A stretch of DNA of 64,000 nt, from assembly GCF_000255135.1 (NCBI RefSeq), contig NC_016751.1, forward strand, positions 1,674,001 through 1,738,000. Direction: 5' to 3'. The notes beneath the pieces are model-generated. The model worked only from the letters and a program-made list of their open reading frames with translations, ran no database searches and was not told the DNA's origin. Numbering within the stretch: position 1 is the stretch's first letter; the number at the start of each line of letters is the position of its first letter. Shown in pieces: positions 1 to 8,962 of this stretch. The translations under genes were made by a program, and so were the position numbers. Source of the stretch: Marinitoga piezophila KA3. Its GTDB lineage: Bacteria; Thermotogota; Thermotogae; Petrotogales; Petrotogaceae.

Positions 1-780
1 TCCGCCGTAATGGGAATTACCTACAATCATATCATTGAAAATTCCTATATTCGTAAGATTTTTTCCAAATTGTGCGATCTTTTTTTGATAATTATCAGAA
101 AATTCAAAAATTCCACCTTCAAAATATTCACCTAAATAATAATAATCATTGTATTTTACAATATCAATAGGGAACAAAATACGTTTTAAGTTTATTATAA
201 AATCTTCTTTTGAAAGATCGAAAAGCAATTTATAAGTTTTTAAAATGTCATCCTTTTCGTTTTCATACATAGGAACCATAATGTCATCATCTATAATTGA
301 AATAAAAGGAGCACGTACAGGGAATTTATAAAAATTATCGATTTTAAGCTTTTGCTTGTCTATTATATATAAACCATAAGGATTAATTGTAGTAATATAA
401 AATTTATCATTTGAATATTTCATATTAATAGGTCTCGCGTAAAGCTTTAATTTCCTGCTCAAACTTCCCCATTTATTAATAACCTTTATTGAAGGGTCGC
501 CGTTGTCTATAACATATAGATAATTATTAATATAATATCCCGCCATTGGAATTGAAAGTATTCCGTTGTCCACATACAATACAGTGTCACCATTTACATA
601 ATCTACTACTTTAGCTGTTCCACTATAATTACAAATTGTAGCATAATTCCCATAAATGTCTATATGAAAGGTTCTTTCGCCAACGGGGATCTTATCAACA
701 ACCTGAAATGTATCAGGCGAACCAAATATGTTTATACTTGCCAATAAAATTACTATAAAAATATATAAATATCTTTTCAT
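1..780 (-). CDS. exported beta-propeller-like protein (3' end outside window)
   Basis: The reading frame starts with ATG at 780 and stays open to the window edge (260 codons, no stop). AGGAGG lies about 7 nt upstream. The first 20 residues (MKRYLYIFIVILLASINIFG) form a signal peptide, so the protein is exported. The rest is rich in short alternating beta strands with repeated motifs such as YVIDNGDPSIKVI and FYITTINPYGLYII, which looks like blades of an NHL/WD-type beta-propeller. I cannot name a family or a ligand. It is transcribed away from the OsmC operon. Export is well supported; the propeller fold is inference. Confidence 0.7.
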   Translation of the reverse strand, partial: MKRYLYIFIVILLASINIFGSPDTFQVVDKIPVGERTFHIDIYGNYATICNYSGTAKVVDYVNGDTVLYVDNGILSIPMAGYYINNYLYVIDNGDPSIKVINKWGSLSRKLKLYARPINMKYSNDKFYITTINPYGLYIIDKQKLKIDNFYKFPVRAPFISIIDDDIMVPMYENEKDDILKTYKLLFDLSKEDFIINLKRILFPIDIVKYNDYYYLGEYFEGGIFEFSDNYQKKIAQFGKNLTNIGIFNDMIVGNSHYGG

Positions 781-911
781 CTTCAACCTCCTGGATAATA
801 ACATTCATCTTATAATTATACATCAAAATTTTATATTTACCAACCAAATAATATTTTATAGTTTTTTTAACTCTTAATTTTTATGTTATTTAAAATTAAT
901 CACAATATATG

Positions 912-917
912 TATAAT
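912..917 (+). promoter_or_regulatory. -10 element TATAAT for the osmC-mrp-mtnA operon
   Basis: TATAAT about 50 nt before the first ATG of the operon, within very AT-rich DNA. No convincing -35 hexamer is visible. Confidence 0.4.
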
Positions 918-967
918 ATAAATATATATGACAGAAAAAATCATATTTAAAACAGGAGGTATTAAAT

Positions 968-1384
968 ATGGAATTAGAATTAAAACATATGGGTGGAATG
1001 CAATTTGTAGCTAAGACACCTTCTGGACACGATGTAATAATAGATGCCTCGCCTGAAGTTGGAGGAGCAAATACAGGGCCAAGAGCTCTTGAATTATTCT
1101 TAGCAGGAATTGGTGGATGTACAGGAATAGATGTAGCATTGATTTTAAAGAAAATGAAAGTAAATTATAAAGATTTAAGAGTAAAATTAGAAACAGAAAG
1201 AAAAGAAGATCATCCAAAAGCATTTACAAAAATAAATATCAAATATTATTTTAAAGGAAAAGATCTTCCAATGGAAAAATTAGAAAGAGCAGTAAAATTA
1301 TCTCAGGAAAAATATTGCTCTGCTTCTGCAACTGTAAAAGGTGTGGCAGAAGTTACATATGAGATAATTGTTGAGGAGGAATAA
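968..1384 (+). CDS. OsmC family protein
   Basis: A 138-residue protein of typical OsmC/Ohr length. The family detoxifies organic hydroperoxides with two redox cysteines; here they are Cys51 (in GIGGCTGID) and Cys117 (in EKYCSAS), placed as in the family. The helix around Cys51 follows the usual LELFLAGIGGC pattern. AGGAGG at 954-959 sets the ATG. It is the first gene of a tight operon with Mrp and MtnA. Many OsmC-like proteins in anaerobes have no proven substrate, so peroxidase activity is a family-based inference. Confidence 0.9.
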   Translation: MELELKHMGGMQFVAKTPSGHDVIIDASPEVGGANTGPRALELFLAGIGGCTGIDVALILKKMKVNYKDLRVKLETERKEDHPKAFTKINIKYYFKGKDLPMEKLERAVKLSQEKYCSASATVKGVAEVTYEIIVEEE

Positions 1385-1385
1385 T

Positions 1386-2207
1386 ATGGCAGATAAAAAA
1401 ATTCAATTTAATTTACTAAATCAGGATGATTTAAAAAATATCAAACACATAATAATGGTAATGAGTGGTAAAGGTGGAGTTGGAAAATCTACAATAGCTG
1501 TAAATTTAGCTGTAGCCCTTTCTCTCGAAGGAAGAAAGGTTGGATTAATGGATATTGACATGCATGGTCCAAACGTAATGAGAATGCTTGGTGGAACAGA
1601 AAAAGATCATCCATACCAGGTTGGAGAAAAGATTTTACCGCCAGAAGTAAATGGAATAAAAGTTATATCAGTTTCTCAATTTGTACCGGAATCAGGAAAA
1701 CCAATAGTATGGAGAGGTCCGATAAAAACAGGAACTATAAAACAATTCTTTAACGATATTGAATGGGAAGACTTAGATTATCTCGTTATTGATGCACCTC
1801 CCGGAACAGGTGATGAACCATTAACAGTAATGCAGATGTTAAAAAGATTTGATGGTGCAATTATAGTAACAACACCTTCTGAAGTATCAAAAGATGATGT
1901 TGAAAGAGCAATTAATTTCTTTACAGTAATGAACAAAAAAGTATTGGGACTTGTTGAAAATATGGCATACTTTGAATGTCCAAATTGCCATACAAAGCAC
2001 TACATATTTGGTAAAAACGGTGCAAAAAGTCTGGCAGAAAAATATAATCTTCCAATTTTAGCAGAAATACCAATTAGTGAAGAAATAAGAACAAATATGG
2101 ATAACGGAAAGCCTGCAGCATACTTTGGAAAACCAGAACATGTAGCTCCATATGTTCAATTAGCTAAAAAGGTAATTGCTGAAGTGGAAAAGGATGAAGA
2201 AAAATGA
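1386..2207 (+). CDS. Mrp/NBP35-type Fe-S cluster carrier ATPase
   Basis: A P-loop ATPase of the Mrp/ApbC (NBP35) family, about 273 residues, that carries and delivers iron-sulfur clusters in the cytoplasm. The deviant Walker A GKGGVGKST is at residues 28-36, DAPPGTGDE is the Walker B/switch region, and a cluster-binding CxxC (ECPNCH) is near residues 198-201. An in-frame GTG 18 nt upstream is possible, but a GAGGAGGA Shine-Dalgarno sits just before ATG 1386, so I chose that start. The stop overlaps mtnA by ATGA, indicating translational coupling. Confidence 0.92.
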   Translation: MADKKIQFNLLNQDDLKNIKHIIMVMSGKGGVGKSTIAVNLAVALSLEGRKVGLMDIDMHGPNVMRMLGGTEKDHPYQVGEKILPPEVNGIKVISVSQFVPESGKPIVWRGPIKTGTIKQFFNDIEWEDLDYLVIDAPPGTGDEPLTVMQMLKRFDGAIIVTTPSEVSKDDVERAINFFTVMNKKVLGLVENMAYFECPNCHTKHYIFGKNGAKSLAEKYNLPILAEIPISEEIRTNMDNGKPAAYFGKPEHVAPYVQLAKKVIAEVEKDEEK

Positions 2208-3241
2208 GCAAGTTAAAAACTATGTCCATGGAATGGACTGGTGAAGAATTCATATTAATAGATCAAAGATATTTACCATTAGAAGAAAAATATGTAACCT
2301 GTAAAACATATGAAGAAGTTGCAAAATCAATTAAAGATATGGTTGTTAGAGGTGCTCCTGCAATAGGAGCCTCTGCAGCCTTTGGATATGTTCTTGGCGT
2401 AAAAGAATTTATAGGTAAGCCAGAATTTGAAGAAAAAATGAAAGAGGTTAAAAAAACACTTGCCAACACACGACCTACAGCGGTAAACCTTTTCTGGGCT
2501 CTTGAAAGAATGGAAAAAAGACTAAATGAAATAAAAAATGAAGAAAATATTGTTGAATTAATTGAAAAAGAAGCTCTTGATATTGCATTTGAAGATATAG
2601 AAGCCAATAAAACAATGGGGAGATTTGGTGGCGAGTTATTAAATGATGGAGATACCGTTTTAACCCATTGTAATACAGGCTCCCTTGCTACAGTAGATTA
2701 TGGAACGGCACTTGGAGTAATCAGAGGCGCAAGGGATATGGGAAAAGATATAAAGGTATATGCTGATGAAACAAGACCATATCTACAGGGTGCAAGACTT
2801 ACAGTATGGGAGTTATATAAAGACGGATTTGATGTAACATTAATTTCCGATAATATGGCCGGTTGGGTAATGAAACAGGGAAAAATAAATGCTGTAATTG
2901 TTGGTGCAGATAGAATTGCTGCAAATGGAGATACTGCAAACAAAATAGGAACATATTCAGTTGCAGTGCTTGCAAAAGAGCATGGAATCCCATTTTATGT
3001 GGCAGCACCATTATCTACAATAGACCTTGATACACCAACAGGAAATGAAATTCCAATTGAAGAAAGATCACACGATGAAGTTAGGTATTGTCATAAATCA
3101 AAAATGGTTCCTGAAGAAATAAAAGTTTATAATCCTGCTTTTGATGTTACACCAAACGAATTAATTACAGCGATTATTACAGAAAAAGGCGTTGTAAGAC
3201 CACCATATAATGAAAATTTGAAAAAACTCTTTGAAAAATAA
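2204..3241 (+). CDS. mtnA: S-methyl-5-thioribose-1-phosphate isomerase
   Basis: A 345-residue member of the eIF2B-alpha/MtnA family, which converts methylthioribose-1-phosphate to methylthioribulose-1-phosphate in methionine salvage. Diagnostic segments are VVRGAPAIGASAAFG, the catalytic-Cys loop LTHCNTGSLATVDYGTALG, TRPYLQGARLTVWEL and the catalytic-Asp segment VGADRIAANGDTANKIGTY. Length and motifs match MtnA rather than the ribose-1,5-bisphosphate isomerase branch, though some Thermotogota enzymes also accept deoxyribose or ribose phosphates. Its start overlaps the Mrp stop by 4 nt. The tmRNA follows after about 30 nt from its own promoter. Confidence 0.93.
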   Translation: MSKLKTMSMEWTGEEFILIDQRYLPLEEKYVTCKTYEEVAKSIKDMVVRGAPAIGASAAFGYVLGVKEFIGKPEFEEKMKEVKKTLANTRPTAVNLFWALERMEKRLNEIKNEENIVELIEKEALDIAFEDIEANKTMGRFGGELLNDGDTVLTHCNTGSLATVDYGTALGVIRGARDMGKDIKVYADETRPYLQGARLTVWELYKDGFDVTLISDNMAGWVMKQGKINAVIVGADRIAANGDTANKIGTYSVAVLAKEHGIPFYVAAPLSTIDLDTPTGNEIPIEERSHDEVRYCHKSKMVPEEIKVYNPAFDVTPNELITAIITEKGVVRPPYNENLKKLFEK

Positions 3242-3250
3242 AACAATTTA

Positions 3251-3259
3251 TGATATAAT
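3251..3259 (+). promoter_or_regulatory. extended -10 promoter of the tmRNA (TGATATAAT)
   Basis: TGATATAAT ends 13 nt before the first base of mature tmRNA, a normal place for transcription to start just upstream of the RNase P cleavage site. Confidence 0.6.
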
Positions 3260-3272
3260 ATTGCGTTGTATC

Positions 3273-3633
3273 GGGGGCGAAACGGTTTCGACGGGGGTAG
3301 AGTAAGTCGGAAAGCGAGCCGTGGAAGACTGTAACCACGTAAAACAATCGGTCAAAAAGAGAATTGCCGAAGAAAATTACGCATTAGCTGCTTAATATAA
3401 TATAACGCAGCCGTCCTTCTAACCGTTGGGGCCGAGCGGTTAGCAAGGGCGTCATAAAATTGGCCCTTACCTGAAATCCATTCTCCCGGGATTTCGGGGA
3501 CAATTCAGGGAGATAGTCTGGCGTTAGCCTGCCTGTGGGCGAACGCCAGGCGAAAGCAAAACACAGGCTGCGCTCGGAGACGTCCGGCTTACTCTACTTT
3601 CGGACGCGGGTTCGACTCCCGCCGCCTCCACCA
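3273..3633 (+). ncRNA. ssrA: transfer-messenger RNA (tmRNA)
   Basis: The RNA rescues stalled ribosomes by trans-translation. The 5' end GGGGGCG pairs with CGCCTCC at 3623-3629 to form the seven-base-pair acceptor stem, followed by discriminator A and a genome-encoded CCA. The TPsiC arm is GGGTTCGACTCCC and the 5' domain has GGTTTCGACGG. The message domain encodes a tag ending EENYALAA before TAA (3366-3395); with GCC as resume codon the encoded part is AEENYALAA. Pseudoknot-rich GC segments follow. A one-piece, unpermuted tmRNA of about 361 nt. Confidence 0.96.
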
Positions 3634-3643
3634 AAATCAAATA

Positions 3644-3676
3644 AAAAAATCGTGCGGAAAACCGCACGATTTTTTT
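3644..3676. terminator. bidirectional intrinsic terminator
   Basis: CGTGCGG-AAAA-CCGCACG stem (3651-3668) flanked by an A run on the left and a T run on the right. It ends the tmRNA on the plus strand and the exported-protein gene on the minus strand. Confidence 0.9.
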
Positions 3677-4286
3677 ATTTGAATAAATTAATATCTGATT
3701 CATATTGGAATTTATCTATTTTATTTGTAGAAAAAAATGCCTGAAATTTTTGTGTACTTTTGTTTTCTTCAGAAATAGAAAAACCAACAAAACAATTAAA
3801 AGTTTCAAATTTATTTTCAAATGATATTCCAATATTTAAAAATAAATCTTCAACGAGTTTGACAGAATATACAGAATATGAATATAATAAATCAAAATGA
3901 CTTATTTTTAATCCTCCGTATAATGAATAAAAATCTTCTTTTCTTCCAATTATAATAGAAAACATATTCATAATATTATCGTTCTCCACAAAATCTTCAT
4001 AACCAATTGCAATATTAAGCGGAATATTAAAAAGAGTATATTTGCTACCATATAAAAAATAAGTTATTTGATAAGTATCGCTATCATTATTAGAAAGAAT
4101 TATTCCGCCTTCTATTTTTTTATCAAATTCATAATAAAGTTTTATAATCGCTGATTGAGTTGATAATCCATATGCCAAACGAAAAGAAGATTCTTCAATA
4201 AATGGCTCGTGAAAATCTATAAATATTCCAAATGAAATAATATAAAACAATTTTATTATAATTACAAATAAGATAATTCTTTTCAT
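3675..4286 (-). CDS. exported protein of unknown function, beta-strand-rich
   Basis: 203 residues with an N-terminal signal peptide (MKRIILFVIIIKLFYIISFG) followed by alternating aromatic/polar stretches typical of small outer-envelope beta-barrels or beta-sandwiches. I recognise no family. ATG 4286 is preceded by GAGTGTGATC, a partial match to the Shine-Dalgarno extension GGTGATC. It lies 36 nt downstream of another exported protein of similar character and probably shares its transcript. The stop falls in the T tract of the shared terminator. Confidence 0.7.
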   Translation of the reverse strand: MKRIILFVIIIKLFYIISFGIFIDFHEPFIEESSFRLAYGLSTQSAIIKLYYEFDKKIEGGIILSNNDSDTYQITYFLYGSKYTLFNIPLNIAIGYEDFVENDNIMNMFSIIIGRKEDFYSLYGGLKISHFDLLYSYSVYSVKLVEDLFLNIGISFENKFETFNCFVGFSISEENKSTQKFQAFFSTNKIDKFQYESDINLFK

Positions 4287-4322
4287 TGGATCACACTCGC
4301 TTTAATATTATGTATAAAGCAC

Positions 4323-5060
4323 CTATAAATTAATTAAAAAACCAGTTCTAACTTTGAAAGAATTTTCCATCCATTTAACTCCTGTTAAAATCTCAACATT
4401 GTTTTCATTATTTATAAAGAGTTTTTTATTAAAATGAATAAAAATCATAGGATGTAAATCAAAAAGCGGTATATCTTCTTCATAAAAAAAAGGTTTTGAA
4501 AATTCTACAGTAATATAATTTTCATAATTAAGTTTAAAGGAAAAAGTACCATAACCTGTATAAATAGGTTCATATTCTTTCATTATTTCTAAAGTATTAT
4601 AATTAACATCATAAATTTTTCTTATTTCCAGTCCAAGAGAAAAAATAGTATTTTCAAGCTCTGTTCCAATATTAATATTTATATATTTTGAATTATGGCG
4701 ATGAAAAAAAGTATATGCATTATAACTCATTAAACTTACAATAAAATTACCAAAATCAGCAGAAAAATCAAAATAACCTCCCAGTGTTATTAAAAGGTCA
4801 ATAGGTAACTCAAATATATTTTGAAAGTCTTTTTTTATATAGATGCCATTTTCATTTGGAAGATTAAAATCTTCAATTGAAAATCCAAATCGAAAATAAT
4901 AATCATCATTGCTTTCCCAGGAAAATTTATCCAGGAGAATAAATACATATGTATTTTTTTTATATGAAGAAACTCTAAAAGGAGATGGAACTTTAGAAAA
5001 AAAAGCCACAATGTTGATAGATATTAAAATCATAAAAATGATAATAAACTTTTTTTTCAT
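4323..5060 (-). CDS. exported protein of unknown function, beta-strand-rich
   Basis: 245 residues from ATG 5060, with GGAAGGGGAG just upstream. The frame is open further 5' to 5180, but that extension has no ribosome-binding site and runs over the predicted promoter at 5137-5145, so I rejected it. A signal peptide (MKKKFIIIFMILISINIVAF) is followed by repeating beta-hairpin-like segments such as NYITVEFSKPFFYEE, suggesting an envelope beta-barrel. No family recognised. First gene of a probable two-gene operon with the gene ending at 3675. Confidence 0.72.
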   Translation of the reverse strand: MKKKFIIIFMILISINIVAFFSKVPSPFRVSSYKKNTYVFILLDKFSWESNDDYYFRFGFSIEDFNLPNENGIYIKKDFQNIFELPIDLLITLGGYFDFSADFGNFIVSLMSYNAYTFFHRHNSKYININIGTELENTIFSLGLEIRKIYDVNYNTLEIMKEYEPIYTGYGTFSFKLNYENYITVEFSKPFFYEEDIPLFDLHPMIFIHFNKKLFINNENNVEILTGVKWMENSFKVRTGFLINL

Positions 5061-5136
5061 TTTATTCTCCCCTTCCTGAAGAATATTTAATTTTAGAATT
5101 TTTATAAAAAATATTCGTCGAATAAACTTCAAGTAA

Positions 5137-5145
5137 ATTATAGCA
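5137..5145 (-). promoter_or_regulatory. extended -10 promoter (TGCTATAAT) for the exported-protein pair
   Basis: On the minus strand TGCTATAAT lies about 75 nt before ATG 5060. It overlaps the rejected 5' extension of that gene and supports the shorter start. Confidence 0.5.
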
Positions 5146-5211
5146 TAACATATTATATAAAAAGATTTATATACAAACAAAATAAGCCGAAAGCCTCATT
5201 TTGTTTTGATA

Positions 5212-5220
5212 TGGTATAAT
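5212..5220 (+). promoter_or_regulatory. extended -10 promoter (TGGTATAAT) of the AAA ATPase gene
   Basis: TGGTATAAT 19 nt before ATG 5239. The surrounding segment from about 5181 is almost identical to 55048-55093, where it stands before a deleted copy of the same gene. The hairpin that is perfect at 55048-55070 is imperfect here. Confidence 0.6.
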
Positions 5221-5238
5221 TGAAGCGGAGGTGGAACG

Positions 5239-6765
5239 ATGAGAACATTTTGTACGTCAGGACCAGTTGATAAGAAAACATGTTATTATGTTGAAAGACC
5301 GGATATAATGGCAGAAGCGCTTGATCATATAGAAAACTGGAGATATTTTACAGTATCTGCACCAAGACAGAGTGGAAAAACCACATTGTTGATGGATATT
5401 GTAGAAAAAGTAAAAGAGAAATATTTGCCAATATTTATATCATTTGAAAGTTTTGGAAGAATAAAAACAGAAGAGATGTTTATAAAAAACTTCAATAAAA
5501 AGGTTAAGAATTTTTTTAAGTTTAATATGGATATAGATTTTGAACCAAAAAAAATATCAGCTATAAGTGAATTAGATGAGTATATAATGGACATAAATAA
5601 AAAGTTTGGAAAAGATGTAATTTTAATGATAGATGAATTTGAAAGGTTAAACGAAACATTAATGAATGAATTTCTACACGTAATAAGAGAAATATATCAT
5701 TCAAGACATGGATATAAACTCAGAAGTGTAATATTAATCAGTGTAAGTTATTTAAGCGGAGTATTGGAAGACAATGCAAGTCCATTTAACATAGCAGAAC
5801 ATATGGAAGTACCATACTTTACAAAAGAACAGGTATATGATTTATTAAGCCAACATGAAAAAGAAACAGGGCAAATATTCGATGAAAAAGTAAAAGAATT
5901 AATATGGCATAACGCAGCAGGGCAACCTGGACTAACCAATGGTCTTGCATATGATTTAGTTACTAAAAAAGCTCCTGGTGAAAAGATTATAACAGTGGAG
6001 CATTTTGAAAAGACACTTGAAGATTATATGTATGTCTATATTGATAAAAATATAGCCAATATATTGCATAAAGCAGAAAAAGAAAAGGAATTAATAATGA
6101 AAATACTATTTGAGCCTGGAAAAGTAAAATTTTCAATATACGATAAAAGAATAAATTTTCTATATCAACACGGAGTAATAGATAATTGTGGAGGTAAATG
6201 CTGTGTAAGAGTACCATTATACTACAAAGCGTTATATACAAGATTTATGCCGGAAATAAACGGAGAAAAAAACTATATGGCAACAATAAATGATACAATA
6301 AAGCCATACATAAAAAAAGACGGAAGTCTTGATTTAAATAAATTACTCGAAAGATATACAGAATATATCAAATTAAGAGGAGCGATAATGTTTAAAGGAA
6401 GGAATTATTATGAAGGAGTATATCAATATAACTTAGACCAATTCTTAAGCTTATATGTAGAAGCAGCAGAAGGAAAGGTATATCCAGAAACACAGGTAGG
6501 AGGAGGAAGGATAGATTTATTAATAAATCTAAATAATAGAGAATATCTAATAGAAATAAAAGCAAATCTAACAGGAAATGAATATGAAAAATCGAAAAAG
6601 CAATTAGTGGAATATTTAAAAAGAAGTGGCTTAAAAGAAGGCTGGCTTGTGATATATTCAGAAGCAATAGAAGATTTCAAACATGAAATAGAAGAAATAG
6701 ATGGAGTAAAAATCAATGTGTGGTTTATAAAAACGAACTTTGAAAGTCCATCGAAAGTGAATTAA
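5239..6765 (+). CDS. AAA-like ATPase with C-terminal PD-(D/E)XK nuclease-like domain
   Basis: 508 residues. The N-terminal domain fits the AAA-like ATPase family (compare Pfam AAA_35/AAA-ATPase_like): GPVDKKTCYYVERPDI, then Walker A APRQSGKTTLL near residues 41-51, and Walker B VILMIDEFERLN. The C-terminal part (about 350-500) has a PD-(D/E)XK pattern with GGGRIDLLI and YLIEIKAN near residues 420-445. Such two-domain proteins occur in many copies in some genomes and have no settled role; defence or mobile-element functions have been proposed. GGAGGTGG precedes the ATG. It converges on the TPR-like gene across a shared terminator. A deleted copy lies at 55098-55148. Confidence 0.8.
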   Translation: MRTFCTSGPVDKKTCYYVERPDIMAEALDHIENWRYFTVSAPRQSGKTTLLMDIVEKVKEKYLPIFISFESFGRIKTEEMFIKNFNKKVKNFFKFNMDIDFEPKKISAISELDEYIMDINKKFGKDVILMIDEFERLNETLMNEFLHVIREIYHSRHGYKLRSVILISVSYLSGVLEDNASPFNIAEHMEVPYFTKEQVYDLLSQHEKETGQIFDEKVKELIWHNAAGQPGLTNGLAYDLVTKKAPGEKIITVEHFEKTLEDYMYVYIDKNIANILHKAEKEKELIMKILFEPGKVKFSIYDKRINFLYQHGVIDNCGGKCCVRVPLYYKALYTRFMPEINGEKNYMATINDTIKPYIKKDGSLDLNKLLERYTEYIKLRGAIMFKGRNYYEGVYQYNLDQFLSLYVEAAEGKVYPETQVGGGRIDLLINLNNREYLIEIKANLTGNEYEKSKKQLVEYLKRSGLKEGWLVIYSEAIEDFKHEIEEIDGVKINVWFIKTNFESPSKVN

Positions 6766-6782
6766 GATAATTCAATAAAAAT

Positions 6783-6807
6783 AATCCTTCCAGAATTTCT
6801 GGAAGGG

Positions 6808-6814
<7 letters not shown>
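6783..6814. terminator. bidirectional intrinsic terminator (family shared with 49179 and 55149)
   Basis: Stem CCTTCCAGA/TCTGGAAGG with A- and T-rich flanks between two convergent genes. The same hairpin sits at the 3' end of the paralogous TPR-like gene (49179-49211) and of the remnant at 55149-55180. Confidence 0.85.
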
Positions 6815-8415
<1,601 letters not shown>

Positions 8416-8605
8416 TAAAAACACCTCAAATAATTTGTAACTCTTTTTTTACATCTATTTTTGTTATTTAATTCATAATAATTCTCAAAAAAAATAAATG
8501 TATTAGATTCTTATAATCGCTATAAAATTATTTTTTAGATTGTTACAATAAAATAACGAAAATGGATTAATAATAAAATTAACAAATGCAAATCCTAAAA
8601 CATTG

Positions 8606-8624
8606 ATAAAAAGAGGATTTTTAT
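8606..8624. promoter_or_regulatory. inverted repeat upstream of peptide promoter, candidate operator (copy 1)
   Basis: ATAAAAA-GAGGA-TTTTTAT, a perfect 7-bp inverted repeat 14 nt before the -35 element. Copy 2 (50865-50883) keeps both arms exactly and changes one spacer base, although most of the intergenic DNA upstream has diverged. Confidence 0.55.
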
Positions 8625-8638
8625 TTTAGAAAAAACAC

Positions 8639-8666
8639 TTGAAAACCATGTTAGAATTGGTAAAAT
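8639..8666 (+). promoter_or_regulatory. promoter of the secreted-peptide gene (copy 1)
   Basis: TTGAAA, a 16-nt spacer, then TAAAAT. The whole promoter matches the one at 50898-50925. The spacer has outward-facing ACCA/TGGT arms that could be a second regulator site. Confidence 0.6.
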
Positions 8667-8716
8667 ATTAGTGTCTTGAAAAATAAAACACATAAAAGGG
8701 GGGAAGGATTTAAAAA

Positions 8717-8848
8717 ATGAAAAAAATAATAACCTTATTTGTTATTTTACTACTAATGTCAGCAAACATTGTTTTTGCTGGAGATAATGATGATGAATAT
8801 AAAACAGATTCAATCAATCCTCAAATCCAAATTGAATTTTCTGAATAA
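8717..8848 (+). CDS. 43-residue secreted peptide, candidate pheromone precursor (copy 1)
   Basis: Encodes 43 residues: a signal peptide (MKKIITLFVILLLMSANIVF, then Ala) followed by a mature part of about 22 residues, acidic at its start and ending INPQIQIEFSE. GGGGGGAAGG precedes the ATG. The gene at 50946-51077 has exactly the same length and the same last ten residues (NPQIQIEFSE). Codon-level conservation of the mature end, while the signal peptide drifts, argues for a real peptide under selection. It is divergent from the TPR-like gene and upstream of two exporter genes. Export is likely; a signalling role is inferred from the architecture. Confidence 0.8.
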   Translation: MKKIITLFVILLLMSANIVFAGDNDDEYKTDSINPQIQIEFSE

Positions 8849-8874
8849 TAAATAATCTATTTCTATTTTTCTCT

Positions 8875-8905
8875 TTTTATATCTACGTAGATATTATATC
8901 AAAAA
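8875..8905. promoter_or_regulatory. conserved palindrome element between peptide and cargo genes (copy 1)
   Basis: Contains the perfect 16-bp palindrome ATATCTACGTAGATAT at 8879-8894. The 31-nt block around it is identical at 51099-51129, in the same place after the second peptide gene. It is not GC-rich and lacks a terminator T tract, so an operator or RNA element is more likely than a terminator. Confidence 0.6.
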
Positions 8906-8962
8906 TTTAGTGAAAAAGATTATCTGAAGGAAGCAATAACTTTGGAAATAGGAGTGTGAGTT

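Noticed and set aside
3535-3744. Open reading frame of 69 codons over the 3' part of the tmRNA
   Set aside because: It lies inside the tmRNA and runs across its terminator; no ribosome-binding site or protein-like composition.
4323-5180. Longer N-terminus (40 extra residues) for the exported protein
   Set aside because: No ribosome-binding site, would bury the signal peptide, and overlaps the predicted promoter at 5137-5145.
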